Source: Rhynchopus sp. YZ270_cl-10
Lineage: Eukaryota; Euglenozoa; Diplonemea; Diplonemida; Diplonemidae
Reading direction: 5' to 3'
Assembly: GCA_964035575.1 (NCBI GenBank)
Contig: OZ037835.1
Location: forward strand, 1 to 64,000
Length of the DNA: 64,000 nt
How positions within the stretch are numbered: the stretch's first letter is position 1; each line of letters begins with the position of its first letter. This document shows positions 39,749-50,027 of the stretch, in pieces. The notes under the pieces were generated by a model that did no database searches, was not told where the DNA came from, and worked only from the letters and a program-made list of their open reading frames with translations. The position numbers were made by a program, and so were the translations under genes.

Positions 39749-42700
39749 TCACGTCACGGCAGACGCCCCCGAAGGGTCGTGACGGTGATGCAGTGGTTGA
39801 ATGCCTTCCTGGGCCGCGTGCTTGAATTGCGGGTGGCAGGAGTGGCAGCATTCGTTTAGGCTTTTTCTGTCCAAGTGGCAGGCCCCACAGCGCGTCAATC
39901 TGTGGCTCAGGCAGAAGTCCATCACAAGCTCAAGGCCATCATCCTCTCTGTGGTGCAGGTTGCAGCAGGTTTCCACTACGGCTCGCACTTTCACACAGGA
40001 CACACATCTGACTTTTCCGTGGCTCTCACATGAGATGATTTTGGCGTTCTTGCGGGCCCCCGCGGGGGCAGGTCGCGGGGGTCTGGACCTGAAGGCTGCA
40101 GTGTCCACCGCCGCTCTGCCCCGTGCCTGGCTGGATGCCTCCGTCCAGTTCGCGGCGTAGTGGTCCTGGGGGTAGAACCGTGCTGCCCATGCTTGGCTCT
40201 CCTCATACAGGATGGAGCTAGGGCCATGCGGCTGTTCGCTGCGGATGTTGTGGGCGTTGAGGTGGCGGAGGACGGCCTCTGTCTTGGCGGAAAGCACAGC
40301 CCGTCGGTTTACCCCTTGCACCACTGTCCCTCCGAGCGCTGTCAGACTGGTGACACCTCCCTCTTTGCCTCTGGTCCAACTGTCGACTTGGACCACACTG
40401 CGTAGGTCACGGGTGAGGCTCTGCAGTGACAGTGCTTTGGCCCATACGCTCTTTTGGAAGAGAGGGTATTCTGCAGCTGCCTGGCTTAGCTGCTCCGCCC
40501 TCGCAACTTCGACCGTATCCATCGCTTCATTGCTGAGAGCGTCAGCGTCAGTGTTGAGGTTCCGCTTGACGTGGCGCCATTCGATGACGTAGCGGGGTTG
40601 CAGGTCTCGGATTTGGGCCCTGATGCGGTGGAGGAATGGCTGGAGGTTCTCTTTGCATGTTGTGTTCCCCTTGATGTGCTCGATGATCAGTTTAGAGTCA
40701 CCGTATATGGTCGCCTGGCCACACACTTCTGGGGGTAGGTCGCGAAGAAGGCAAAGGCCACTGCTAGCCCCTTCGTACTCGGCAACGTTGTTGCTTCTTG
40801 CAAATGGCAGGGGCGTAGCTACGGATGCTGCCTTCACCCCGTCGATGTAGACAACTGCTCCTGCCCCTGCCCTCGCAAATACCGTACCGTTCTGTCTAGC
40901 ACCACCATCAAAGAACACCTCTGTGCCCTGGCGGCCTTCTAGGGTGTTGCGCACAGTGCACACGGTTTGAGACGCACAGTATGGCTGGTATCTACGGTTC
41001 TTGATACCCGGCAAGGAAAGTCCCGTGGTCAGCTCGAAGTCTATTGCGAGCTCAATGTAGCTAACGGAGTGCTCCGATCCGTTATGCGCCCATTGCAGAC
41101 TGTTTACCCAGTGGTTGGTTGCGTACCATAGGTCTTCACTGTGTTTCCATATGGCCCCCACGTCTTGGTAACGCAGTGAAGGGAGTTGCACTCGCATGGG
41201 TTGGGGAGAAGACCATCCCCATGGGTAGTCAACCAGGCGGTGGTGGCGGGCCGACTCTGCTGGGCGGTCATCTCGAATCTGTCTTTGCCTGACTATCTCT
41301 ATGAATAGCCTTTGCAGATTTCTCACTAGTGCGATCCTCTCGTGGTCGTCTCGCGGGAGAACGTTGTCGTGGCAGTCGTGACGGTACCGTGGTGCCACCC
41401 CGCAAATGACCAGACAGTTCGGCCAGTCCGTCCTGTCCGCGGCTGCGACAGGGTGACGGCTGCGTACCTCCTCCCACGCACTGCATTCCCACCACATATG
41501 GCGAACTGTTTCGCGGGCTTCGGTCTCACAGTAAGGGCATCCGTCGGTGATGAGGCCGGATCTACCCGTTGTTGTCATTGCCCCTGCGATGATGGAGCGA
41601 AGGATGCCTTTCTGGTACCCGGTTAAGTTGCTCTCGGGGTCTTCCAGCAGGTGCCTGGTCACTCTGCCGTCAACACCATGTTGGAGTCCGTCGTAGTCGC
41701 TCGATCGCTTGTTCGCAAGGGACCTCATTAGGGCATTCCGCAGTTTGTGACGTGCCTCGGCCTCGACTGACGTGGCTTGCTTTTCGGTGAGGGTGTCAAC
41801 GTCCAGCAGGGTTTGGTCTCCTGATTCGTTGGTGAATCTGACTTGGTTGGGGGCAACCCAGTCCCACCCCAAGGCGTTCAGTGATTCATTGAGGAGGAAG
41901 AACGGTCCGTAGGACAGGGAATCTCTGTGCTGCCACGCCACCGCACATAGATGTCTGCAGTTTTCTCTTCTCATCTGTTTGATCCACGCACGTAGCCTGC
42001 GAATGTGGAAGACCATCTCCGGGTCTAGTCGGTGGCCGTGCTGTAGGATGTGCATGACCGCCACCACAGCACGTCGCGAAGGCCCGGTCCAGACAGCTGC
42101 TGTGAAGTTTTTCTGAAGTTTTGCCCGTTTCTCCGGGGACAGGTAAGTCACGGACGCGCCATAATAGCACTTTGACCCCGCAGTCATTGCCGCTATGTGG
42201 TCTCGGTGGTTTACTGGTGTTGGGAGGGACCGCACCCTTCCCAGGTTCTTCACCGCGTTTGAGGACCTGTTGGAGATGCGATTGGAGACGGGCAAGGAGC
42301 TAAGGTTGGTGCCTGGTTGTGCGTGCTGCATGACCCCTGTGCTGTCGAAGCTGTTCTTGACAGGGAGGAACGTCGGAGGGTTGTGGCACATTAGCTCTCC
42401 GGTTTGCACGTTGATCACCTTGATTTCACATGGGCGCGTGCGGCACGTGGAGAAGGTGAGCGACTTTGAGACGCTGATGTCCATCTGGGTGTGGTGAGAG
42501 AAGATCACTGTTCGGTCAACGGCCATCTGCTGGAGCTGGTGAGATGGGGCAGTGGCGTAGATGTCGTCAACGAATGATGTGGTCTCAGCCCCCTTGCTGT
42601 CGACCTCACGCATCCATACGCTGATAACAATGTTTATTAGGATCACACTCAATGGGCACCCCTGCATGATACCATTGGTTGGTGTGAAGGGTTCTCCCAC

Positions 42701-45700
42701 AGACCCGTTGCACCGGAAGTGTCTCTTCATCTTCACATAAGCCTCTCTGAGTACCGATAGCACCACTCCATTGAAGCCCAGTCTCGCTGCAAGGCACATC
42801 GCGATGTTGATGGGGACGGTATCAAAGCACTTCTTAAGGTCTATGGCTACTCCAAAGATGTGTTCACCGGTGAGGTGTGCGCATTCTAACTGTGCTGCGA
42901 GGTGCCAGTACAAGTCCTCCGTCCCGTGTTTGGGCCTGCACCCGTGCAATCCTGCAGGTGACAACTTGTCCAACCACGGAAAGGCGGATTGAGCACGTAT
43001 CGATGCCCATATCCTATAGAGGACCGCCGTGATGGTGATGGGTCGTTGCGACAGGGGGTCTCCATCACTGTCTGGTTTCGGGATTAGCGGCACCAGTGCT
43101 TGCATGAGGGCTTCAGGCCACACGCCGTCCCGTTCGACGGCATTTAGGCATTCCACAAGGATGGCGATGATAGAGTCAGGTAGCTGTTCCACTTCGTGTG
43201 CTCTCCATCCGTGCATGCCTGGTGAGGTGGTACGCTTCATACGTTTGAGTGCCTTGTGTACATCTTCCACCTTGATGGGTTCACAAGTCATGTCTTCTGC
43301 CGCCGGTAGTACATCTTCGTACACTGCGAGGAAGGAGTCCCAACTTGGCTCGGGTGAGGAGGCGTATTTTTGGAATATACCACCCCATGCCTGGTTGTCT
43401 CTGAGGAGGGAGTCAACCTTGGCTGGGTCAGCCGTGAGAGTGCCATCTTGTTGCTTCATGAACGCTGCCGGCGTGGTGAAGCGGTCAGCCACATAGTCGA
43501 AGATGGCACCTTGACCTTTGCTCCCAACGTTTTGCATGGTGTGCTTCCAATGCAGACTGCGTTGTGCCTTCATGGCGGCAAAGGCTTCTCTCTGGGAGCC
43601 TTCGAGTTTCTCTAGGAGGCGGTGCAGGTAATCCACTCCGGGGTTTGGTACGAAGAGGGCCTCAGTGATCTCATCCCTCAGCGGGCCTCCTCGGAGTCGG
43701 GACAGCGCCTCCCACGCGTACCTCTCCCTGCGGGTCATTGCGTACGGCTTGTCCACAAGCAGTCTGGCCCTTCCTATTTGGAGAAGCGTGCGTAGGTTTC
43801 CCATGACAGCGTCCCTCGCCCTTGTTAGCTTTGAGGACGCCCCATTTTTGCTGCTGTGCTTTGTGGCGTGCCTGGCCGTCTTCACAAGGGATGTCTCGCT
43901 TCGCCCGCAGTAATCAGAATGTGGGGACGCTATGCTGTCCTCATGGAGGAGGAGTAGGAACTTCTCACCCACCTCTGCAAACTCAGCAAGCTTGCTTTCT
44001 CCTGATGCCTCGTTCCTGTCGTTTTTCTCCAGCTGGCTAGCAAATGCCACCGCAGTCTCTGGGGTGTTCCTTGGTCTATCCAGTGGGAAGGGCTTGGGGA
44101 GCACGCATCTCCGGGTGCGGCCAGAATATACGTTTAGGTCGAGGGTGAAGGTGAGCGGTACATGTGTCGGGAAAGGGCAGTCGTCGAAGCTGGAGTCAAC
44201 TGTCACTTTATAGATCGCTGGTGCTGCCGTCGCATTCGCCAGGCACATATCAATCCGCGTTCCGTTCGAGTTGGCCGTTCTGCAGGTGAAAGGTGGAGGG
44301 GTCCGTTGGGCAGCGGCTAGGCTCTCCGCCACATCAACCCATCTTCCAGATCTCTGCGCTGCCGCAAGAGTGACGCTATTGGAGGCGTTGCAGTTGAAGT
44401 CCCCGATGATGATGACTGGGACTGCGTGACCCAGGCCAGTTGCCATCTCCAATGCGTCCTTGATGAGTGCTTCTCGTTCGGCCGCCGCCTCCTGGCCTGC
44501 GTGTGCGTAGAGGGAGATGACGTGGAAGGCAGCCCCTGCGCCCACCGCAACAGCTGTGTGGACCACCCTCGTTGAATCGTGACAGCGTTTTTCCACCGGT
44601 GATTTAGGCGCGATGGTTTGCGCTATCAGGCCACTCTTGGTCATTATCGCCACGCCTCCCGGTGCGATTTGCTGGCGCTCGCCTCCTCCCGTCTTTGCGA
44701 GGGCCTTTCCCCAGTGTACCTCCCTTCCTTTTGCGTGGAAGTATTGCCCATGTGTGCCCATGTGTTCCTTCCCGACCCTTGTCTCCTGTAAGGCAAGGAT
44801 ATCAGCCGGGAGGTCAGCCACGTCACGGTGGTGCGTTTGCAGCGACGTTACGTTGATGGTGGTGATGGTTAGGGGTCTGGGTGCGGGTGTAGGCGGAGCT
44901 CGGGGTTGCCGTCTGTTCCTGTTCGCCGGAGACGGTGCCTCGAGGGGGAGAATGCCGTTCTGACAGGCTCGTAGACTTCGGAGGAGAGCCATCGGGATTC
45001 TGAGTATGTCATAATGCTCAGGTCTGTACGTTAGTCCCAGCACACGGTTCCGTTGGGCAGGGCAGCCCTCACGTCGCAGTGTGCCACGACTTCCCGTGCT
45101 GGCGTTGAGGACCCATACCTCCGCCTTGAGGATCGTCGCTGCCGCCTGCAAGCAGAGGTGGTCCCCGTAGGTGCCGTCACGGCTCATGTGGTCCAGGTAT
45201 ATGCTGAACGAGGTCGTGGCTGCTGCCGGCCCGGCTTCATACAGGTACCTGGACTCTTCGTTTGTGCGCAGGTGGCTGATGACGTCTCTGCGCAAGGAGG
45301 CCGCACATATACTCCCGGTGCATTGTGAGGCGAGCGCCCTAAAGAGGCAGTTGCCGTCCCCAGGGATCACGTGACGGGAGGTGTGCAAGCTCGCTGCTGT
45401 CCGGTCCAGCCACACATTATTCTCTGCTCTCTCTGCAATAGGGTCATCCCCCCCGCCTCTCATATTTGTACGATGCTTCCCGCACGCGGACGCGTATCCA
45501 ATCTTTGAGTCGATGCTCATCTCTGGAGATGCTGGCGTTGTCACAAGCGGGAGATATACTTTCGGAGGGACTGCTAGGGTCGCCGTCATGAGAGGTAGGG
45601 GGATGATATGCTGAGGGTGCTGGGGTTGAAAGGATGGAAGTCGGGATGGAATGGTGATCGTTGGAGAGGGAGGGTTTGAGTTGTGTGAGGGGTTCGTTTG

Positions 45701-45733
45701 AACAGCCTCATTGCCGATCCTGATTGCGTTCAC
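39749..45733 (-). CDS. APE LINE ORF2: OTU protease, AP endonuclease, RT, RNase H, Cys/His tail
   Basis: 1,994 codons open from 45733. Domains in order: OTU cysteine protease with canonical GDGNCLF (D126, C129) and EHYDIL (H240); AP-like endonuclease with TINVTS, QETR (E317), GDFNCN (D445) and THVPL (H524); reverse transcriptase with AIDLKKCFDT (D965), GIMQGCPLS and FVDDIYA (D1056, D1057); a CPYC...HMWWEC zinc motif; RNase H with FFDGGA (D1609), EYEGAS, GDSKLI and TDADAL; then two Cys/His repeats near residues 1905-1985 (CESHGKVRCVSC and CLSHRLTRCGAC). The frame overlaps ORF1 by 26 nt in the +1 frame. The first codon is GTG and the first ATG is 45589, so translation probably needs reinitiation or +1 frameshifting. 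Confidence 0.9.
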   Translation of the reverse strand: MNAIRIGNEAVQTNPSHNSNPPSPTITIPSRLPSFQPQHPQHIIPLPLMTATLAVPPKVYLPLVTTPASPEMSIDSKIGYASACGKHRTNMRGGGDDPIAERAENNVWLDRTAASLHTSRHVIPGDGNCLFRALASQCTGSICAASLRRDVISHLRTNEESRYLYEAGPAAATTSFSIYLDHMSRDGTYGDHLCLQAAATILKAEVWVLNASTGSRGTLRREGCPAQRNRVLGLTYRPEHYDILRIPMALLRSLRACQNGILPLEAPSPANRNRRQPRAPPTPAPRPLTITTINVTSLQTHHRDVADLPADILALQETRVGKEHMGTHGQYFHAKGREVHWGKALAKTGGGERQQIAPGGVAIMTKSGLIAQTIAPKSPVEKRCHDSTRVVHTAVAVGAGAAFHVISLYAHAGQEAAAEREALIKDALEMATGLGHAVPVIIIGDFNCNASNSVTLAAAQRSGRWVDVAESLAAAQRTPPPFTCRTANSNGTRIDMCLANATAAPAIYKVTVDSSFDDCPFPTHVPLTFTLDLNVYSGRTRRCVLPKPFPLDRPRNTPETAVAFASQLEKNDRNEASGESKLAEFAEVGEKFLLLLHEDSIASPHSDYCGRSETSLVKTARHATKHSSKNGASSKLTRARDAVMGNLRTLLQIGRARLLVDKPYAMTRRERYAWEALSRLRGGPLRDEITEALFVPNPGVDYLHRLLEKLEGSQREAFAAMKAQRSLHWKHTMQNVGSKGQGAIFDYVADRFTTPAAFMKQQDGTLTADPAKVDSLLRDNQAWGGIFQKYASSPEPSWDSFLAVYEDVLPAAEDMTCEPIKVEDVHKALKRMKRTTSPGMHGWRAHEVEQLPDSIIAILVECLNAVERDGVWPEALMQALVPLIPKPDSDGDPLSQRPITITAVLYRIWASIRAQSAFPWLDKLSPAGLHGCRPKHGTEDLYWHLAAQLECAHLTGEHIFGVAIDLKKCFDTVPINIAMCLAARLGFNGVVLSVLREAYVKMKRHFRCNGSVGEPFTPTNGIMQGCPLSVILINIVISVWMREVDSKGAETTSFVDDIYATAPSHQLQQMAVDRTVIFSHHTQMDISVSKSLTFSTCRTRPCEIKVINVQTGELMCHNPPTFLPVKNSFDSTGVMQHAQPGTNLSSLPVSNRISNRSSNAVKNLGRVRSLPTPVNHRDHIAAMTAGSKCYYGASVTYLSPEKRAKLQKNFTAAVWTGPSRRAVVAVMHILQHGHRLDPEMVFHIRRLRAWIKQMRRENCRHLCAVAWQHRDSLSYGPFFLLNESLNALGWDWVAPNQVRFTNESGDQTLLDVDTLTEKQATSVEAEARHKLRNALMRSLANKRSSDYDGLQHGVDGRVTRHLLEDPESNLTGYQKGILRSIIAGAMTTTGRSGLITDGCPYCETEARETVRHMWWECSAWEEVRSRHPVAAADRTDWPNCLVICGVAPRYRHDCHDNVLPRDDHERIALVRNLQRLFIEIVRQRQIRDDRPAESARHHRLVDYPWGWSSPQPMRVQLPSLRYQDVGAIWKHSEDLWYATNHWVNSLQWAHNGSEHSVSYIELAIDFELTTGLSLPGIKNRRYQPYCASQTVCTVRNTLEGRQGTEVFFDGGARQNGTVFARAGAGAVVYIDGVKAASVATPLPFARSNNVAEYEGASSGLCLLRDLPPEVCGQATIYGDSKLIIEHIKGNTTCKENLQPFLHRIRAQIRDLQPRYVIEWRHVKRNLNTDADALSNEAMDTVEVARAEQLSQAAAEYPLFQKSVWAKALSLQSLTRDLRSVVQVDSWTRGKEGGVTSLTALGGTVVQGVNRRAVLSAKTEAVLRHLNAHNIRSEQPHGPSSILYEESQAWAARFYPQDHYAANWTEASSQARGRAAVDTAAFRSRPPRPAPAGARKNAKIISCESHGKVRCVSCVKVRAVVETCCNLHHREDDGLELVMDFCLSHRLTRCGACHLDRKSLNECCHSCHPQFKHAAQEGIQPLHHRHDPSGASAVT

Positions 45734-47828
45734 GGGGGACTGTTGCGAAGCTCGTGATGAGCGGCTGCCCTGCGGACTTGGTCCCCTTTGTCGCCGTCGG
45801 TCCCTTCCCTTTCCCTTCCTTCGCTTGTGGTTTCGGGCCCACGCTGTACGGCCCTGTCACGATCTTCTTAGCCCGGTTGAACGTATCGGCGATCTGTTCC
45901 ATCCGTGTAGCCCGCGGCATTTCCCCCGCGCTCCGGGCGATGGACCTATCGTGGTTGTCGCTCGGGGCTGAGGTGGGCTTTTGCTGGGGGAGATTCGGCG
46001 GTGCCTCCTGCACCAGTGGCTTCAACTGCTGATGCGACGCTGGTGGTTGCTGCTCAGTCCTATCATGTGTGCTGACGACGTGTTCCAGCGCCGCTTCCAC
46101 CTCACCATTGTGTTTGCACTGGTAACGCATCGCCTGCTCCTGGTCCTCCTTTATCCGTTGCGCTTCCCCGTCCACGGCGGCGAACTTGATGGTGGCGGCG
46201 TCAACCAGGTTGGCCGTACCCCGCTGTGTTTGCATCAGGGCCTCCTTCGTTTTGGCGAGAGCGTGGTTGCGCTGCCGGGCCAATGCCGCCTCCTCCTCTG
46301 CTTGACTCCGGAGGAGGTTGACTTCGTTGCTGAGGCGGTTCGCTGCGGCTGTCAGCCTGTCGTCGGTCTGGTGCGCCTTCTTCAGGGCCTCTTCAGCCAT
46401 GGCTGATACCACAACAGTATCAGCTGCCGCCTGCTGCGTGCGCCTGCCCTGTTCTTGCAGCCCTTCCTGGAGGTGGGGAACAGCGGCCTCAGCTCTCTTG
46501 TGTGCCTCCACGAGCTGTTCAGCCGTGCTGCTGGCGGTGGTAGCTTTCGCCGCAACCTCGGTTGTCCACGCGTGCAACTTCACGTACGCGGACTGCAGCT
46601 CCTCCGCCTGCTGGGTCTGCTGGCTTGCGGTTCTGGTTGACGTGTCTTGTGCCTTGTCTTGTGCCTGCGTCACTTGCATCACCCGTTCCTCCAACAGCTC
46701 CATTCTGACCGCTAGTTGGGTGGCAGCGGGTGCGCCGGACTGCACTCCAGAAATGGCTTTGACGATGACCTGCTGCTCCTTCTTTTGGTTGTGGAGTTGA
46801 AGGCGGATGTCTTCCATTTCCTCCCTCTCAAAGGTAACGACCCTCAGATTAGTGGCGGTGGCTGCTTCGAGTGCATTGGTCGCCTGCTTTGCCGCGCGTT
46901 CCGCCTTCTTCTTCACTGCCTGCAGTTCCGTGGACACCCCCACCTGGTCAACGGCCAGCGCCTTGGTGGCCCTCACCTCTTCGCGGAGCTGCTCGAGGAG
47001 GAGCTGCGTGCCTTCTGCGTTCTCCACTGCCTTCTCCGTCATCTGCCTTGTCACGGCAGCTGCCTCCTCTTTCGCCCGCTGCAACGCAGCAGCAAACTCC
47101 TGCCGCAGCTGTGCAAGCTCAGGTGCAGGTGTAGTAGCGGGTGCAGTAGCGGGTGTAGCAGCGGGTGTAGCAGACACAGCAGGTGTAGCAGGCACAGCAG
47201 ACACAGGTGCAGTAACCTCACTAGGCGCAGACGCAGCAGCAGTGGTGGTTGTGACTGGAACTGTAGGGGAGGGCAGTGGTGTGGCAGGTGTCGTGGGCGT
47301 TTGCTTGGTGCGGTCCTGGGCGATGACCTTCAGCACCGCGTGGAGGTGCGCGACGGGGACGACGACGTCCTTCGCGGTGTAGCCCCTACCACCTCCCCGC
47401 CCACCTGTTCGCTTGACGCCTTGCAAGGCCGCCAACAGGGCCGCAATGGCGTCCTCGTGTGCGCGGTGCTCCTTCTTCAGCCGCTTTTCCTCCTCCCTCC
47501 TTTTCCGCTCGGCACGGATGGTGTCCATGTCCTGGATGGACATGCGGTGCCCGTTGATGTCGAGCTCTGTGTTGGGGGGCGGATGCGGGGCGGTGACCTG
47601 AAGGACGTCCGCCTTCCTGCCCGTCACCTCGGCTTCCCACTCCATCTGCTTCAGCATGGCCGTGGCCTGTGCCTGCAGGAAGCTGGAGGGGAAGGGGTGG
47701 ATGCGGTATTCCCGCGGTGGTTGGAGTGTCAGCACGAGGGGGCGCACTACCTGCTGTCCGGCTTGTTCGCCGTCGAGAATCTCGACGTTGCCGGGGGATG
47801 CCGCATGGAGGCCAGCCGGGTTTTGCAT
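45708..47828 (-). CDS. APE LINE ORF1: coiled-coil protein
   Basis: 706 residues from ATG 47826-47828 (MQNPAGLHAASPGNVEIL). An upstream in-frame extension into the (CA)n tract encodes only His/Thr repeats and is not counted. The protein has an N-terminal block of about 200 residues, an Ala/Pro/Thr-rich linker (PATPAVSATPAATPATAP), then about 330 residues of Ala, Glu, Gln and Lys heptads predicted to form long coiled coils, and a basic C-terminus (KGKGPTATKGTKSAG). No RRM, CCHC knuckle or esterase domain is visible. By position it is the ORF1 RNA-binding or multimerising protein of the element. Confidence 0.82.
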   Translation of the reverse strand: MQNPAGLHAASPGNVEILDGEQAGQQVVRPLVLTLQPPREYRIHPFPSSFLQAQATAMLKQMEWEAEVTGRKADVLQVTAPHPPPNTELDINGHRMSIQDMDTIRAERKRREEEKRLKKEHRAHEDAIAALLAALQGVKRTGGRGGGRGYTAKDVVVPVAHLHAVLKVIAQDRTKQTPTTPATPLPSPTVPVTTTTAAASAPSEVTAPVSAVPATPAVSATPAATPATAPATTPAPELAQLRQEFAAALQRAKEEAAAVTRQMTEKAVENAEGTQLLLEQLREEVRATKALAVDQVGVSTELQAVKKKAERAAKQATNALEAATATNLRVVTFEREEMEDIRLQLHNQKKEQQVIVKAISGVQSGAPAATQLAVRMELLEERVMQVTQAQDKAQDTSTRTASQQTQQAEELQSAYVKLHAWTTEVAAKATTASSTAEQLVEAHKRAEAAVPHLQEGLQEQGRRTQQAAADTVVVSAMAEEALKKAHQTDDRLTAAANRLSNEVNLLRSQAEEEAALARQRNHALAKTKEALMQTQRGTANLVDAATIKFAAVDGEAQRIKEDQEQAMRYQCKHNGEVEAALEHVVSTHDRTEQQPPASHQQLKPLVQEAPPNLPQQKPTSAPSDNHDRSIARSAGEMPRATRMEQIADTFNRAKKIVTGPYSVGPKPQAKEGKGKGPTATKGTKSAGQPLITSFATVPRERNQDRQ

Positions 47829-47857
47829 TGTGATAGTGTTAATTTCCCTCGTTCCCC

Positions 47858-49201
47858 CTGTGTGTGTGTGGGTGTGTGTGTGTGTGGGTGTGTAGTGTGT
47901 GTGGTGTGGGTGGCGCACATCTCTATAGTAAAGACTAAAAAACTAAGGTTTTTTAGGATTTTTTTTTGGGCCTCAATACCCCCAAACAACACGTTAAGCC
48001 CAAAAAATTCACTTTTGGATGAGCAACTATATATTTTAAAAAATCGATTTTTTGGTCAAATCCCCTCTGGTGGTGAGGGGGTGTGTGTGTGTGTGTGTGG
48101 GTGTGTGTGTGTGTGGGTGTGTAGTGTGTGTGGTGTGGGTGGCGCACATCTCTATAGTAAAGACTAAAAAACTAAGGTTTTTTAGGATTCTTTGTAAAAA
48201 AAAATGAACCCCTTTGTAAAAAAAAATGAACCCCTTTGTAAAAAAAAATGAACCCCTGTAAAAAAAAATGATGTTTTTGTGGTAAACTCCAGCTGGTCTG
48301 AAGAGTGATCTGACCATATTCCCCAGGTATAACTGGTACTCAAAAAGTTCATTAACGAAGGAATCTTGCACTTTTGACCATCACATATTACATGTGTTTT
48401 TTCAGGTTTTTCAATGCACTTTCCTGTACTGGGAAGCATGCCACAAGTGTCATGTTTTACAAGGTAAAAATGACCAAAAAAGCTGATTTTTGGCCGAATG
48501 CCACATGTCATTTGGCAGTCCAATTTCTGAACACGACTGAAAAAAAATTTTTTTTTGGGCCTCAATACCCCCAAACAACACGTTAAGCCCAAAAAATTCA
48601 CTTTTGGATGAGCAACTATTTATTTAAAAAAATCGATTTTTTGGTCAAATCCCCCTGGTGGTGAGGGGGTGTGTGTGTGTGTGTGTGTGGGTGTGTGTGG
48701 GTGTGCTGTGTGTGGGTGTGTAGTGTGTGTGGTGTGGGTGGCGCACATCTCTATAGTAAAGACTAAAAAACTAAGGTTTTTTAGGATTTGGTGACGGGCT
48801 AAAAAACCTGTCGTTCTTGTGTGACACTTCCATGGAAACATGAGGAGGACCTCACCTTTTTTTACAGGTGGTTTTTTTTGTATGGACCTCACACACTGGG
48901 CAGGCGGTCAGCTATTCGCTTCCCGCGGGGCGTTCGCGTGCGCGCTTCGCGCGCCCGCTCACGGTAACGTGTACAAAAAAACCTCACTCATGCCTTCATG
49001 AACTGCTTTAAAAGTGGCCTGTAAAAAGTGGTGTTTTTGTGGTAAACTCCAGCTGGTCTGAAGAGTGATCTGACCATATTCCCCAGGTATAACTGGTACT
49101 CAAAAAGTTCATTAACGAAGGAATCTTGCACTTTTGACCATCACATATTACATGTGTTTTTCAGGTTTTTCAATACACTTTTGTGTACTGGGAAGCATGC
49201 C
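47858..49201 (+). repeat. Composite satellite, array 3
   Basis: The rest of the (TG)n module interrupted by the APE LINE, a second full (TG)n module at 48080-48150, a third at 48665-48735, and a complete unit starting at 48790 with the GC hairpin. It ends at GGGAAGCATGCC (49190-49201), where an RLE LINE poly(A) tail (T18 on this strand) begins. Confidence 0.88.
48187..48275 (+). repeat. 23-bp tandem repeat
   Basis: Nearly four units of TTTGTAAAAAAAAATGAACC plus CC, inside a satellite unit. Local slippage expansion; no gene. Confidence 0.85.
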
Positions 49202-50027
49202 TTTTTTTTTTTTTTTTTTAGCCCTAGGCTCGACTTTTTTTTGTTCCACATCAAACTGGACAGGGCAAGGGGGGTACGTTTATAATGCACATGAAAGGCG
49301 CTTGGTCCGAGCGAAGCGAGGGCCAAAAGTCTTACAATCAGTACATGTGCCGGTTTAGTTAGAACGAGGCACAAAAGTGAATTAAACGAGGGAGATATTT
49401 GTCATCAGCATGTCGCCCTATTATGTATCGTTGTTTGCCGAGCGAAGCGAGGCATACAACTATATTTAGCTCTATGACAATTTGGGATAAAGGAGGGGTG
49501 AACATTAACACGGGAGAGGCAGGGGTGAATATAGACTGTCCAGTCTGTGTGGTTTTGCTGTATTTCCAGTATTGGTGCCCAGCTGGTTCTGGAGGGGAGG
49601 AAGGGGCGGGATGGGGCTTTCTTTTTACAATACGAAGTTCCTTTCTTGTTACTTTTGTTTTGTCTCTTGTAGTCTTTTTTGTTTGGATGATTAACGCCAG
49701 TAGCGACCCCCCATGGAACTCGTAGGGGATGGGGTGGGGGAAAAAATCTCCGTCGCTTACTCCTAGGCCGACGCCCACAGACAAACCGCCTCCTTGGCTT
49801 ACTCCTGACGTTTTCTGTGAGGGGGAAGATTTGGAATTTACATACAAGGGGCTTGACACCAGGGGGATTACACACATGTATCTAATGGGAGGGGTTGGGG
49901 GTAAAAAGGAAACAGGGAACTAAACAGGTGTTGCTACACACAAAAGTTGGGGTGGGGGAAAATAACAGAGAAGGGAAGGGCAACAGTGCCCACATAAACC
50001 ACAATCACAACCAATCGCGAGGCCCTT

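Larger units (their letters stand above)
39688..47857 (-). mobile_element. APE-type LINE (ORF1 plus OTU-APE-RT-RNase H ORF2) in a (TG)n tract
   Basis: An 8.17-kb element on the minus strand. The 5' end at 47857 (GGGGGAACGAGGG) leaves only ~29 nt before the ORF1 ATG. The 3' UTR is ~60 nt, ending TACTAGTTATCAAA next to (CA)n, with no poly(A) tail. Both flanks are halves of the satellite's (TG)n module: 39660-39687 on one side and 47858 onward on the other, and the uninterrupted module can be seen at 48080-48150. Both ORFs are open throughout. Waldo and Mino elements of the R1 clade are known to target (AC)n, so this may be another microsatellite-targeting lineage. Confidence 0.9.
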
